The notes beneath the pieces were generated by a model. The model did not search any database. It saw only the letters and a list, made by a program, of their open reading frames with translations, and was not told where the DNA came from. Source: UBA4416 sp044238845 (lineage in GTDB: Bacteria; Bacteroidota; Bacteroidia; B-17B0; Aurantibacillaceae). From it: DNA of 64,000 bases. Made by a program: the position numbers and the translations under genes. Position 1 is the stretch's first letter, and every line of letters begins with the position of its first letter. The DNA lies in the NCBI GenBank assembly GCA_044238845.1, contig JBIICN010000019.1, positions 3,605 through 67,604 of the forward strand. The letters run 5' to 3'. Positions 19,435 through 27,967 of this stretch are shown here, piece after piece.

Positions 19435-19435
19435 A

Positions 19436-20038
19436 TTATAAATCGGTTAATCGTTGTACAAATAATAAAAAGGCAATTCCAAAAACAGCAGATGAGATAA
19501 AAAACACATAATCTGCTTTTTTGATTCTTGTAAATCTAGTTAAAAAAACAGAAAATAAAAGCATTATTAACACGATTATTAATTGACCTAATTCGAGCCC
19601 TAAATTAAAAGATAACAAAGGAAATATAATATTTTCTTCTTTCCCTAACATAGACCTTAACAAATACGAAAAGCCCATTCCATGAATGAAGCCAAATAAC
19701 AAGGCTAAAGTGTAATTAAAGCGGTAGTTCCTAGATTGGTTCCGACTAGAATTATTTAACCTGTTTTTATAATAAATATTGACTATGCAGGTAAACAAAA
19801 TAGTTATAGGAATCAGTACTTCTATAATACCTTGTTTTATTGTTAATATATTTAAGGCGCTAATCGCCAAGGTTAACGAATGCCCTATAGTAAAGGCAGT
19901 AACAAGTACTAATAGTTTTTTCCATTCGTTAACAGAAAATAAAACGCATAATGCCATGACATATAAAATATGGTCGTAGCCATTCCAATCCAAAATGTGA
20001 TCAAAACCAGTACTAAACCAAATCCAAAAATCGTTCAT
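19436..20038 (-). CDS. HupE/UreJ-family membrane protein
   Basis: The 200-residue protein has about six helices. The N-terminus FWIWFSTGFDHILDWNGYDHILYVMAL contains the two DHIL motifs typical of the HupE/UreJ group, and FTIGHSLTLAIS and FGFIHGMGFSYLL carry the conserved intramembrane histidines (GHSLTL, GFIHGMGF). Characterised HupE/UreJ members are linked to nickel uptake, but many Bacteroidota homologues are of unknown function and no hydrogenase or urease gene is present here. First gene of the operon that continues to 13832. Its start faces the DUF6702 gene with only 21 bases between. Confidence 0.8.
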   Translation of the reverse strand: MNDFWIWFSTGFDHILDWNGYDHILYVMALCVLFSVNEWKKLLVLVTAFTIGHSLTLAISALNILTIKQGIIEVLIPITILFTCIVNIYYKNRLNNSSRNQSRNYRFNYTLALLFGFIHGMGFSYLLRSMLGKEENIIFPLLSFNLGLELGQLIIVLIMLLFSVFLTRFTRIKKADYVFFISSAVFGIAFLLFVQRLTDL

Positions 20039-20059
20039 TTAAAATTGTTATTTTTGCCT

Positions 20060-20608
20060 GTGTTAAAAATAGAAAATATTACATCTAAAGCTAAAAGTAT
20101 TACACCTACGGCAAAATACGTGTTTTTTGGGCTAATCTTTATTTTAGCATCCTCTTTCTATACAAAAAAACATCCTTATTATATCAGTGTTATTGATATT
20201 AAACACAATACCACTCAAAAATCGCTACAAATTAGCACTCGTTTTTTTACCAATGATTTAGAAGATGCTTTGGATAAAGTAAGCCATAAAAAAATAGATG
20301 TGTTAAATCCTAAAAACAAAGCCGAGGTAGATTCTATTTTATTTAACTATATCAAACAACGATTTTCGATTTCAATCAATTCAAAAGCACAAACCCTTCA
20401 ATTTGTTGGCTATGAAAGAGAAGAAGAATCTATTTGGGCGTATTTAGAAATTAAAAAAGTGAGCACTCCTAAAACACTAAATATTAATACGAAGCTATTA
20501 TATGATTATCTCCCTTCGCAAGTAAATATTGTGCATGCGGAAATAAATGGAGTAAAAAAAAGCAGTAAAGTTACAAACCCTGATAGTAAAGTAGATTTTA
20601 GTTTTTAG
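20060..20608 (+). CDS. DUF6702-type small secreted or membrane-anchored protein
   Basis: About 180 residues. I chose GTG at 20060 (MLKIENITSKAK) because the frame upstream runs into the divergent HupE-like gene; GTG at 20120 (MFFGLIFILASSF) is a shorter alternative that begins directly with the hydrophobic segment. After the segment YVFFGLIFILASSFYT comes HPYYISVIDIKHNTTQKSLQISTRFFTNDLEDAL, the recognisable core of the DUF6702 family. Function unknown. A TATTTTTG box at 20048-20055 could be its -7 element, which would make the 20120 start more natural. The gene ends one base before miaA. Confidence 0.68.
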   Translation: MLKIENITSKAKSITPTAKYVFFGLIFILASSFYTKKHPYYISVIDIKHNTTQKSLQISTRFFTNDLEDALDKVSHKKIDVLNPKNKAEVDSILFNYIKQRFSISINSKAQTLQFVGYEREEESIWAYLEIKKVSTPKTLNINTKLLYDYLPSQVNIVHAEINGVKKSSKVTNPDSKVDFSF

Positions 20609-20609
20609 T

Positions 20610-21518
20610 TTGAAAAAGAACCTCATAATTATTGCCGGACCAACAGCTGTTGGTAAAACAGCTTTTTCGATTGAACTAGCTAAGTTTTATAACTGCCCTA
20701 TTATTTCAGCTGATTCACGTCAGTTTTATAAAGAAATGAATATTGGTACAGCGAAACCAACTACTGAAGAAATGCAAGATGTTCCGCATTATTTTATTGA
20801 TAACATTAGCATACACGACACTTATAACGTAGGGCAGTTTGAGCGAGAGGCTATTGAATGTATTGAAACATTATTTAAAGACCATGAACAACTCATTTTA
20901 GTAGGAGGCTCTGGATTATACATTAATGCCATATTAAATGGGGTTGATGAATTTGAAGAAATCCCATCGCATATTAGAGAACAATTGATTAAAGATTATG
21001 AAGAAAAAGGACTAACATATCTTCAGGAACAACTAAAGCAACTTGATGAAGTTTATTATAACCAAGTCGATTTAAATAATCCTCAACGTATCATGCGCGC
21101 TTTGGAAGTTTGTATTCATAACAACAAGCCCTACTCTAGTTTTAGAACCAAAGAAAAAAAACAACGCCCTTTTGACACCATTAATATTTTAATTAATACG
21201 GAAAGAGAAGCTTTATACGCACGAATTAATAAACGCGTTGATGTCATGATGCAAACTGGATTATTAGAGGAAGTTAAATCTCTTTATCCTTATAAGCATT
21301 TTAACGCCTTGAATACAGTTGGCTATAAAGAATTATTTGACTTTTTAGATGGCAAATGTTCTTTAGAAGAAGCAGTTAATTTAATTAAGCAAAATTCTCG
21401 TCGTTATGCTAAACGCCAACTCACCTGGTTTAATCATCAAGGTGATTTTGAAACGTTTGAACCAACAGATTTAGAAAAATTAAAAGCTTATTTAGATATC
21501 GTTACTCAGTTCTCTTAA
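20610..21518 (+). CDS. miaA: tRNA dimethylallyltransferase
   Basis: Transfers a dimethylallyl group to N6 of A37 in tRNAs that read UNN codons. The 302-residue enzyme has the P-loop GPTAVGKT at 10-17, ISADSRQFYKEMNIGTAKP, the HYFIDN segment, LVGGSGLYINA, and NPQRIMRALEV. All of these are diagnostic for MiaA. The start codon is TTG at 20610, directly after the stop of the previous gene. The C-terminal RQLTWFNHQ motif is present, so the protein is complete. It is probably co-transcribed with the DUF6702 gene and the MFS gene downstream. Confidence 0.95.
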   Translation: MKKNLIIIAGPTAVGKTAFSIELAKFYNCPIISADSRQFYKEMNIGTAKPTTEEMQDVPHYFIDNISIHDTYNVGQFEREAIECIETLFKDHEQLILVGGSGLYINAILNGVDEFEEIPSHIREQLIKDYEEKGLTYLQEQLKQLDEVYYNQVDLNNPQRIMRALEVCIHNNKPYSSFRTKEKKQRPFDTINILINTEREALYARINKRVDVMMQTGLLEEVKSLYPYKHFNALNTVGYKELFDFLDGKCSLEEAVNLIKQNSRRYAKRQLTWFNHQGDFETFEPTDLEKLKAYLDIVTQFS

Positions 21519-21521
21519 CTT

Positions 21522-22772
21522 ATGTTCGCCTTTATTAAAGACTATAAAAAATTAAAACCAGCCATCATGAACGTGATTGTGGCTGAATTTTTTATTCAAT
21601 TAGTCAATGCTACCTTTATGTTAATTCTTCCGTTATATATGGATCGAAAAGGTTACACAGAAGAAGAAATTGCCTTATTTATTACCTTTCGATTTCTAGG
21701 AGTATTTACATTAGCCCTACCAATAGGCAATTTAATTAAGGGACGAGTGATGAAACCTTTTTTTTATATCTCCTCTTTATTTGTACCTCTATTTGGATTG
21801 TGTATCGTGCTTTGTGTTAATCTTCAATTAACTAACCTTATTTACGTTTCTCTTTTGTTGTGGGGTGCGTCTTTCACCTTTATGCAAATCCCTATTACTC
21901 CTTACATTTTAAGAAATGAACGCAAGGAAGAGCACACATCAGGTATTGCATTAAGTTACAGCACTTGGAGTTTTGCAGGAATTGCCAGTGGAATTATTAT
22001 TTGGCTTTTGGATACCGTAAATCCTACTTTCTTTAATGAAGAAAAAATATTAATCCTGTTTTCTATACTTGGCTTTGGCGGACTCTATTTTATGAGTAAA
22101 GTCAATTTAAAAGAAGAGATAGACGACCATAAAACCATTTTCAAAAAAACTAAAATACACAAAAACGACTGGTTCTTAATATTCAAAGGATTAGTTCCTA
22201 CGCTCATTATTGCTACTGGTGCTGGATTAACAATTCCTTTTATTAGTTTATTTTTTGACAAAGTGCATCACATGGGAAAAGGAGATTTTTCTTTTGTGAG
22301 CGCTATTGCCGCGGTGTTAGTTGTTTGGGGCGCATTAATGGTACCTCGTATTAAAGCTAACATTGGTTATAAAATTGCCATTCCGACTACTCAATCCTTA
22401 GCCGTTATTTCATTGGTTGCTTTAGCAACAACCCAATTTTATAGTCAGTATAGCATTGCCGTTTACATTGCTATTGTTTGTTATTTACTACGTCAGCCAT
22501 TAATGAATATGGCAGGGCCAATGACGTCAGAACTTGTTATGAATTATGTTGGAGAAAAAAACAGAGAAATTACCAGTGCCTTAACAGCGGCTATTTGGAG
22601 CGGCAGTTGGGTAATTAGTGGCTATATGGTAAAAATCATGTTTAGTAAAGGATATCCTTATGTCAACATTTTTTTAATCACAGCTGGACTTTATGCCTTT
22701 GGCGTTTTAATGTATTATTTTTTGATTGTTGATTACGGAAAACGAGAGAAAAAAGGATTAATTAAATCTTAG
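21522..22772 (+). CDS. MFS transporter
   Basis: The 416-residue membrane protein has roughly twelve hydrophobic segments in two halves, separated by a basic, acidic-spotted loop around residues 195-215 (KVNLKEEIDDHKTIFKKTK). The first half carries MDRKGYTEEEIALFITFRFLG, similar to the MFS loop 2-3 region. The substrate cannot be read from the sequence. It starts three bases after miaA. Its stop codon overlaps the convergent anti-sigma-like gene by four bases, so no terminator separates them. Confidence 0.8.
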   Translation: MFAFIKDYKKLKPAIMNVIVAEFFIQLVNATFMLILPLYMDRKGYTEEEIALFITFRFLGVFTLALPIGNLIKGRVMKPFFYISSLFVPLFGLCIVLCVNLQLTNLIYVSLLLWGASFTFMQIPITPYILRNERKEEHTSGIALSYSTWSFAGIASGIIIWLLDTVNPTFFNEEKILILFSILGFGGLYFMSKVNLKEEIDDHKTIFKKTKIHKNDWFLIFKGLVPTLIIATGAGLTIPFISLFFDKVHHMGKGDFSFVSAIAAVLVVWGALMVPRIKANIGYKIAIPTTQSLAVISLVALATTQFYSQYSIAVYIAIVCYLLRQPLMNMAGPMTSELVMNYVGEKNREITSALTAAIWSGSWVISGYMVKIMFSKGYPYVNIFLITAGLYAFGVLMYYFLIVDYGKREKKGLIKS

Positions 22773-23944
22773 AAATCTAAGGTAAATTCTACTTCTGAAG
22801 ATGAATTCCAATTTTTCATAGAGTTTAAAGCTTCTTTCATTTTATCGGAACAGCTCTCGCAATAGTTTTTACTAATTTGAACAATAGACGTTACTTTTAA
22901 CTCTCCTTTTTCATTAACACTTCCAATAACTTTATATTTTCCCTTTATTGAAATAGTATATGAATGCTCTTTTAAATAATTGACAACAAAATCTTTAATA
23001 GCCGTTTCTCCGCCATTATAATAAGCAATAGTTGATTGGTCTTGATCATTGACTGACACCACTGATTTATTAGAAGTTGTTACAACACTTTTTTCAGCAG
23101 CAGCTTTTTCTTTAGAAACTTTTTTAACTTCCTCTTTTTTAGCAACTCTATAATCGCCATCGGCTTTATAAGTTGCTGTTCCTTGAGCAATAGCATTGGC
23201 ATCCGAAACAGATTTACTTTCTAAAGCAATCGAGTTATCCATTTCAGCCTCTTCTATATTGACATAACCTTTTTCTTTTTGCTTAGAATCAGTCTTTTTA
23301 TCTAAAGCAACAGATTGCATATTCAATTCATCTGCAATACCTTCTTTTCTGTTTTTCAAATTATCTTTCGATGCATCTGTTAGTATAGAGTTAGCAGATG
23401 AAATTTGATTTTCTGACAAAGCAACAGATTGTAAAGGCATCTGTTTCGTTCCTGTTCCCATTTCAGCATCCTTAACAATAGATCCATCTTCTGCTTTTCT
23501 GCTATTCAAGGATTTTGATTCTTCTGCAACGCTAGTTGTATTAACAATCTCTTCAATAGGTTTTTGAGTCTCTGTGGCAGTCTTAGCTGATGTAACTTCC
23601 TTAATTTCATTTAAAGCTAAATTAGAATTTGACTCTTGTTTAGTTTGAATGAAAAAGAAAAATGAAACGATAATTATTAAAACAATTGAAGCAGCGGCAC
23701 TAAACCAAATGACTCTGTTTTTTTGACCACCTTTTTCCTCAGTCACTTTTTTAGAAATAGCGGCATTTAACTCCTCTGTTAAAGCCTTTGCTTTTTCAGG
23801 AGTTGAGTAATTTGAAAATCCTTCTAAAGCATCTTTCTCAAAATCATCCATACCATCAAAATTATCGTCAATGCTAGGCTTCTTATCTAACATCTGAAAC
23901 AATTCTTCAGAACTTAATGGTTTATGTTTATCTAGGTTACTCAC
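22769..23944 (-). CDS. Anti-sigma-like transmembrane protein with TonB-like C-terminal domain
   Basis: Of the 391 residues, 1-75 are a charged cytoplasmic region and 83-100 (FSAAASIVLIIIVSFFFF) a single transmembrane helix. A long low-complexity linker rich in S, K, A and T follows. The C-terminal 85 residues form a small alpha/beta domain (GGETAIKDFVVNYLKEHSY to EVEFTLDF) that looks like the TonB C-terminal fold, with a CESC pair. The gene overlaps the sigma-factor gene by eight bases, so it is probably its membrane regulator. A classical zinc anti-sigma motif is not visible. The regulatory role is inferred from topology and context. Confidence 0.65.
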   Translation of the reverse strand: MSNLDKHKPLSSEELFQMLDKKPSIDDNFDGMDDFEKDALEGFSNYSTPEKAKALTEELNAAISKKVTEEKGGQKNRVIWFSAAASIVLIIIVSFFFFIQTKQESNSNLALNEIKEVTSAKTATETQKPIEEIVNTTSVAEESKSLNSRKAEDGSIVKDAEMGTGTKQMPLQSVALSENQISSANSILTDASKDNLKNRKEGIADELNMQSVALDKKTDSKQKEKGYVNIEEAEMDNSIALESKSVSDANAIAQGTATYKADGDYRVAKKEEVKKVSKEKAAAEKSVVTTSNKSVVSVNDQDQSTIAYYNGGETAIKDFVVNYLKEHSYTISIKGKYKVIGSVNEKGELKVTSIVQISKNYCESCSDKMKEALNSMKNWNSSSEVEFTLDF

Positions 23945-24551
23945 TGTTTTTCTCTAATTTTATTTTCAAATTTCGTTTACCGTTTTGGATAAAGCTTTTT
24001 ACTTCATTCAAAGAATATCCTGTTTCATCTGCTATTTCATTATAGGATCTTTCTTTGAGATAAAACAACTTTATGCACTTTCTCTGATCTTCATTTAATT
24101 CTTCGATAGCTTGCTCTAGTAACGAATATTGCACTTCCTTTTCTTCTGCCTTATTGGGGTGCAAATTTGTTTCAGTTTCCATAAACGAATCCGCATGTAT
24201 CTGTAAATCAATCTCTTTTTTCAATTTAGACTGCTTAGTTCTGATAATCATCAAACAATGATTTTTAGAAAAAGTATAGAGCCAACTTTTAAAGTATTCA
24301 ATGTTAAATTTTAACAAATCTGTCATTAGCTTCTCAAAAATTTGCATGACGGCATCTTTAGCTTCGTCTTCATCTTTTAAATACTTTAACGAAAGACCTA
24401 AAACTAAGTGGGAATATCGTTTATATAATACACCAACAAACACATTGTTTTTTGTGCTTTTATACTCTGCAATTAGCTCGTTATCAGAGTAATGGTTATA
24501 TTTTTCGTTGTAAATCAAATCTTTAACAATTATAAATATAATGCATTTCAT
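23937..24551 (-). CDS. RNA polymerase sigma factor, ECF type
   Basis: About 204 residues. Region 2 spans YKRYSHLVLGLSLKYLKDEDEAKDAVMQIFEKL and continues to WLYTFSKNHCLMIIR; region 4 is LNEDQRKCIKLFYLKERSY with the helix-turn-helix EIADETGYSLNEVKSFI. This is the sigma-70 ECF architecture with no region 1 or 3. The extreme N-terminus (MKCIIFIIVKD) is hydrophobic and atypical. A TTG start at about 24518, giving MIYNEKYNHYSDNEL, would look more usual. The gene is followed with overlap by the anti-sigma-like membrane protein. Target genes are unknown. Confidence 0.85.
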   Translation of the reverse strand: MKCIIFIIVKDLIYNEKYNHYSDNELIAEYKSTKNNVFVGVLYKRYSHLVLGLSLKYLKDEDEAKDAVMQIFEKLMTDLLKFNIEYFKSWLYTFSKNHCLMIIRTKQSKLKKEIDLQIHADSFMETETNLHPNKAEEKEVQYSLLEQAIEELNEDQRKCIKLFYLKERSYNEIADETGYSLNEVKSFIQNGKRNLKIKLEKNSE

Positions 24552-24577
24552 TAATATATAATAAACAAAAAAATTAC

Positions 24578-24608
24578 TTTGTTTACTATTTTGTTAATGT
24601 TATATTTG
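24578..24608 (+). promoter_or_regulatory. Bacteroidota-type promoter of the YfiR/phosphatase unit
   Basis: TTTG at 24578-24581, a 19-base spacer, and TATATTTG at 24601-24608 match the -33/-7 consensus exactly. The downstream TTG start at 24655 lies 46 bases further on. This is the clearest promoter in the window. Confidence 0.7.
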
Positions 24609-24654
24609 TTGGTTCATGAACAATGGCAAACTATTTGTTTAACAAATAAAGTAT

Positions 24655-25185
24655 TTGAAAATATTTATTAAATATAGCTTATTATTTGCTCTGGCTTTTT
24701 CGAGTCTTAGTTTTCAGCAACAGCAAAACTTCGACCCAAATGCCAAAGTAAAAGCCGTGTTTTTATACAACTTTACAAGATACTTCGAATGGCCTGAAAA
24801 AATGAAGTCGGGTAATTTCATTATCCATATCATAGGCACAAATAATAGTTTAAGTAACGAATTAAACAAAATGGCCACTTCCAAACAAGTTGGAAACCAG
24901 AAATTAGAAATCAAAAACTCCACTGGATTAGACGCCGCTATTAAACCTCATATTATTTTTTTATTAAACGAATCATCTGATGTCTTAAAAGAGATTTCTT
25001 CGAAATATAAAGGCAAAGGCACATTAATTGTTACTGAAAAAAGTGGATTGGCTAAAATGGGATCTGCTATCAATTTTGTGGCCATAGATAGTAAATTAAG
25101 ATTTGAATATAATAAAACAAACGCAGTAAAAGCTGGACTAAAAACTAGCGACGAACTAAAAAGTTTAGCTATTGCTGTTGATTAA
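24655..25185 (+). CDS. YfiR-like periplasmic protein (DUF4154)
   Basis: The 176-residue protein starts with TTG at 24655. It has a signal peptide (MKIFIKYSLLFALAFSSLSF), then AVFLYNFTRYFEWPEKMKSGNF, the recognisable start of the YfiR/DUF4154 domain, which runs to FEYNKTNAVKAGLKTSDELKSLA. In Pseudomonas, YfiR is a periplasmic repressor of the HAMP-containing diguanylate cyclase YfiN. Here it is the first gene of a unit that ends in a HAMP-containing phosphatase, so a comparable sensor role is plausible. No cysteine is visible, so the disulfide control of Pseudomonas YfiR does not apply. Confidence 0.82.
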   Translation: MKIFIKYSLLFALAFSSLSFQQQQNFDPNAKVKAVFLYNFTRYFEWPEKMKSGNFIIHIIGTNNSLSNELNKMATSKQVGNQKLEIKNSTGLDAAIKPHIIFLLNESSDVLKEISSKYKGKGTLIVTEKSGLAKMGSAINFVAIDSKLRFEYNKTNAVKAGLKTSDELKSLAIAVD

Positions 25186-25208
25186 ATTAATTATTAAATT
25201 TGTATTAA

Positions 25209-26117
25209 GTGTTAAGAGTTTCAAAATCATATCATTACCTAAAAGGCGTTCTTAGCTTTTTAATGGTGATATTTTGCCATAGCTATTATGCGCAAGGTGA
25301 TTTGCTTATTGAAGCTCAACGACTTTGTAACGAAAAAAAGTTTGACCTAGCTTTACCATTAGCAGAAAAAACGATTATTCATCCCGAAACTAAAAACGAT
25401 CCAGCTTCTTGGTACACACGTTCATTTGTATATTTCCATATTTACAAACAAGCTGGACAATACAATACAATAAAAATAAATGAATTAGATACTTCAATGT
25501 CTTCCGCATTGCATTCTATTAAATTAGATACTGGTAAAGTTTATACAAACGAAAACAATGTTATATTAAAAAATGGTGCCATTTATTACTATAAAATTAG
25601 TACTGTTTTACTTCAAGACTCATTAAATTTTAGTAAATCTGAAAAATTTTACGAAAAATATAAAAAGTATACTTCCTTAATTGACTCTAATTTTGATTTT
25701 AAACAAAAAGACATCAATTATTACAATACAACTGGGGGGATATTTGCCGATCAGTATATGAAAAACAACTTTAATCAAAAATATGGGGATATTGCAAAGT
25801 CTGCTTTATTAAAGGTTTTAGAATTGGACAATAAAAACATAAGTGCAAATATCAATTTGGGAATTTTATATTACAACCAAGGTGCTACACTGATGCGCAT
25901 GATGGATTACGATGTTGATTTAGCACAATTGGATGTGATTCAAGAAAATGCTAAAAAATTATTTAAACAATCCTTACCTTTTATGATTAAGGTATATGAG
26001 TTAGACCCTAAAGCAGAAAAAGCATTAGAAAGTTTGCAAGGTATTTATTCAGCTTTATTGGATGAAGAAAAGGCAAATGAGTTCAAACAAAAAAAAGAAG
26101 CCTTAAATAAACCATAA
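25209..26117 (+). CDS. Secreted TPR-like protein of the YfiR/phosphatase unit
   Basis: The 302-residue protein begins with GTG at 25209. It has a hydrophobic export segment (LKGVLSFLMVIFCHSYYAQG), then helical repeats: AQRLCNEKKFDLALPLAEKTI near residue 40, and a TPR-like hairpin pair around ISANINLGILYYNQGATLM and AEKALESLQGIYSALLDEEKANEFK. It is probably periplasmic and lies between the YfiR-like gene (23 bases upstream) and the phosphatase gene (11 bases downstream). I do not recognise a named family. Context suggests an accessory or sensor part of the same signalling unit. Confidence 0.6.
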   Translation: MLRVSKSYHYLKGVLSFLMVIFCHSYYAQGDLLIEAQRLCNEKKFDLALPLAEKTIIHPETKNDPASWYTRSFVYFHIYKQAGQYNTIKINELDTSMSSALHSIKLDTGKVYTNENNVILKNGAIYYYKISTVLLQDSLNFSKSEKFYEKYKKYTSLIDSNFDFKQKDINYYNTTGGIFADQYMKNNFNQKYGDIAKSALLKVLELDNKNISANINLGILYYNQGATLMRMMDYDVDLAQLDVIQENAKKLFKQSLPFMIKVYELDPKAEKALESLQGIYSALLDEEKANEFKQKKEALNKP

Positions 26118-26128
26118 TAGGCTGATAT

Positions 26129-27913
26129 ATGGCATTTAAATTCACAATTGGTAGAAAAATAGGGACAGGATTTGGCGTTTTGCTGATTTTAACCCTTATT
26201 GCTTTTATTTTCACAATTGTTACTATTACTAAAAGCAAACAACAAACAGATTCAGTTGTAAGTCAAGTTACTCCATCGGTTTCGGCATTAAAAGAATATA
26301 ACTTTATTCTTCAAAAATCTCAAACTTTAATCTCAAGATGGTATTTTAATCAATCTGGGAATGATGATCCTTACAAAACAAAATTAAGAACTTTAATAAG
26401 TAGGGATTATCCAAATATTAAATCAAAAATAGATGCATTGTCTAAGGATTGGACAAAAGAAGAGCAGGAAAAAGCAAAATCAATCATTCAATTTAGTGAT
26501 GGATTATTTAAATTGTATCAAGAAGAGATTATGACTCCTTTGAATTCATGGGAAAGTTATCAGGATGCGACTATTAAGTTTACTGTTAATCAACCCTTCG
26601 AAGATAGCCAAGAGAAAATTAAGATGTTATATAATCAGTTAAATGATTTAATAACTCAAAAAGAAAAAAACGCTGAAACAACCACTGAACAAATGTTTAG
26701 TTCTTTTAATTTCCTTGATAGATTCGTTAAATTATTAGGAATTGGTTTATTTATTGGTGGAATTTTAATTGCCATTTTTACAACTCAATCTATTACCCGA
26801 CCAATACAGCAACTTAAAAAAATGTTACTATCAATGGGCTTAGGAATTCTTCCGAAAGAACGTATTAACTATAGAACTGATGAAATTGGAGAAATGGGGA
26901 TTGCTTTAAATAGCTTAGTAGAATCAATGGAAAGTACTACCGAGTTCGCCAAACAAACTGGTAAGGGTAATTTTGATGCATACTATAAACCTTTAAGTAA
27001 GGATGATAGTTTAGGTCATGCACTCTTAAAAATGCGAGACAGCTTATCCGAAAACGAAAAAGTACTAGAGCAAAAAGTAGTAGAGAGAACTGAACAAGTT
27101 GTAAAACAAAAAGAAGAAATTGAGTTAAAAACAAAAGAACTTGAAATACTTTTTAAACAAGTTACAGATAGTATTCACTATGCAAAACGAATTCAAGAAG
27201 CTATTTTACCTCCAAACAATTTAGTAAAACAAATTTTACCTGAATCTTTTGTATTATATAAACCAAAAGATATTGTCAGTGGTGATTTTTATTGGATTGA
27301 TAAAAAAGGAGATTGGAGTTATTTTGCAGCTGTTGACTGTACAGGGCATGGCGTACCTGGAGCTTTTATGAGTATTGTGGGGTACAACTTATTAAAAGAT
27401 ATTTTAAAAAACACTGAAAGTATTGAGCCATCTATCATTATGGATAAAATGAATGATGGTGTTGCTAATACTTTACATACAAATACCACTTCAGGAAAAC
27501 AAACTAAAGATGGTATGGATATGACACTTTGTGCTTTAAATTATAATACTTTAGAACTACAATTTTCTGGAGCGTTCAATCCATTATACATTATTAGAAA
27601 TAATGAATTAATTCAACATAAGGCAGATAAATTTCCTGTGGGTATGTTTATAGGTGAAAAACAAAATTTTACAAATCATCTCATTCAATTACAAAAAGGT
27701 GATAGCGTTTATATTTTCTCCGATGGATATGCTGATCAATTCGGTGGACCTAAAGGTAAAAAATTTATGGCAGGAAATTTCCGTCAATTATTATTAGACG
27801 TGAGCAAATTACCTATAGAAAGACAAAAAACTACTCTTAACCAAACTATTGAAGAATGGAGAGGTAATTTAGAGCAAGTAGATGATATATTGATTATTGG
27901 TGTTCAAGTTTAA
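26129..27913 (+). CDS. HAMP-domain SpoIIE/PP2C-type serine phosphatase
   Basis: The 594-residue protein has a first transmembrane helix at about 14-33 and a helical periplasmic sensor region (about 34-200) like the four-helix chemoreceptor type. A second helix at about 203-221 is followed by a HAMP domain (TRPIQQLKK onwards) and a coiled coil near 305-350. A C-terminal SpoIIE/PP2C phosphatase has the metal aspartates in VSGDFYW, VDCTGHGVPGAFMS, DGMDMTLC, FSDGYADQFGG and DDILIIG. It dephosphorylates a cytoplasmic partner protein in response to a periplasmic signal. No anti-sigma or STAS partner gene is adjacent. It is the third gene of the YfiR unit. Confidence 0.9.
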   Translation: MAFKFTIGRKIGTGFGVLLILTLIAFIFTIVTITKSKQQTDSVVSQVTPSVSALKEYNFILQKSQTLISRWYFNQSGNDDPYKTKLRTLISRDYPNIKSKIDALSKDWTKEEQEKAKSIIQFSDGLFKLYQEEIMTPLNSWESYQDATIKFTVNQPFEDSQEKIKMLYNQLNDLITQKEKNAETTTEQMFSSFNFLDRFVKLLGIGLFIGGILIAIFTTQSITRPIQQLKKMLLSMGLGILPKERINYRTDEIGEMGIALNSLVESMESTTEFAKQTGKGNFDAYYKPLSKDDSLGHALLKMRDSLSENEKVLEQKVVERTEQVVKQKEEIELKTKELEILFKQVTDSIHYAKRIQEAILPPNNLVKQILPESFVLYKPKDIVSGDFYWIDKKGDWSYFAAVDCTGHGVPGAFMSIVGYNLLKDILKNTESIEPSIIMDKMNDGVANTLHTNTTSGKQTKDGMDMTLCALNYNTLELQFSGAFNPLYIIRNNELIQHKADKFPVGMFIGEKQNFTNHLIQLQKGDSVYIFSDGYADQFGGPKGKKFMAGNFRQLLLDVSKLPIERQKTTLNQTIEEWRGNLEQVDDILIIGVQV

Positions 27914-27967
27914 AATATAACCTTTCGTTCTGAGCGGGTTGATGTAATCTAATTTTTAAATTGCCAA

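Noticed and set aside
22766..22775. Overlapping convergent stop codons of the MFS and anti-sigma-like genes as a regulatory device
   Set aside because: A four-base overlap of stops is common in compact genomes and shows no further structure.
27914..27967. Possible repeat remnant between the phosphatase and Crp/Fnr genes
   Set aside because: A GC-richer piece (around 27923-27942, TTTCGTTCTGAGCGGGTTGA) faintly resembles the other repeats, but there is no palindrome and the match is too weak to call.
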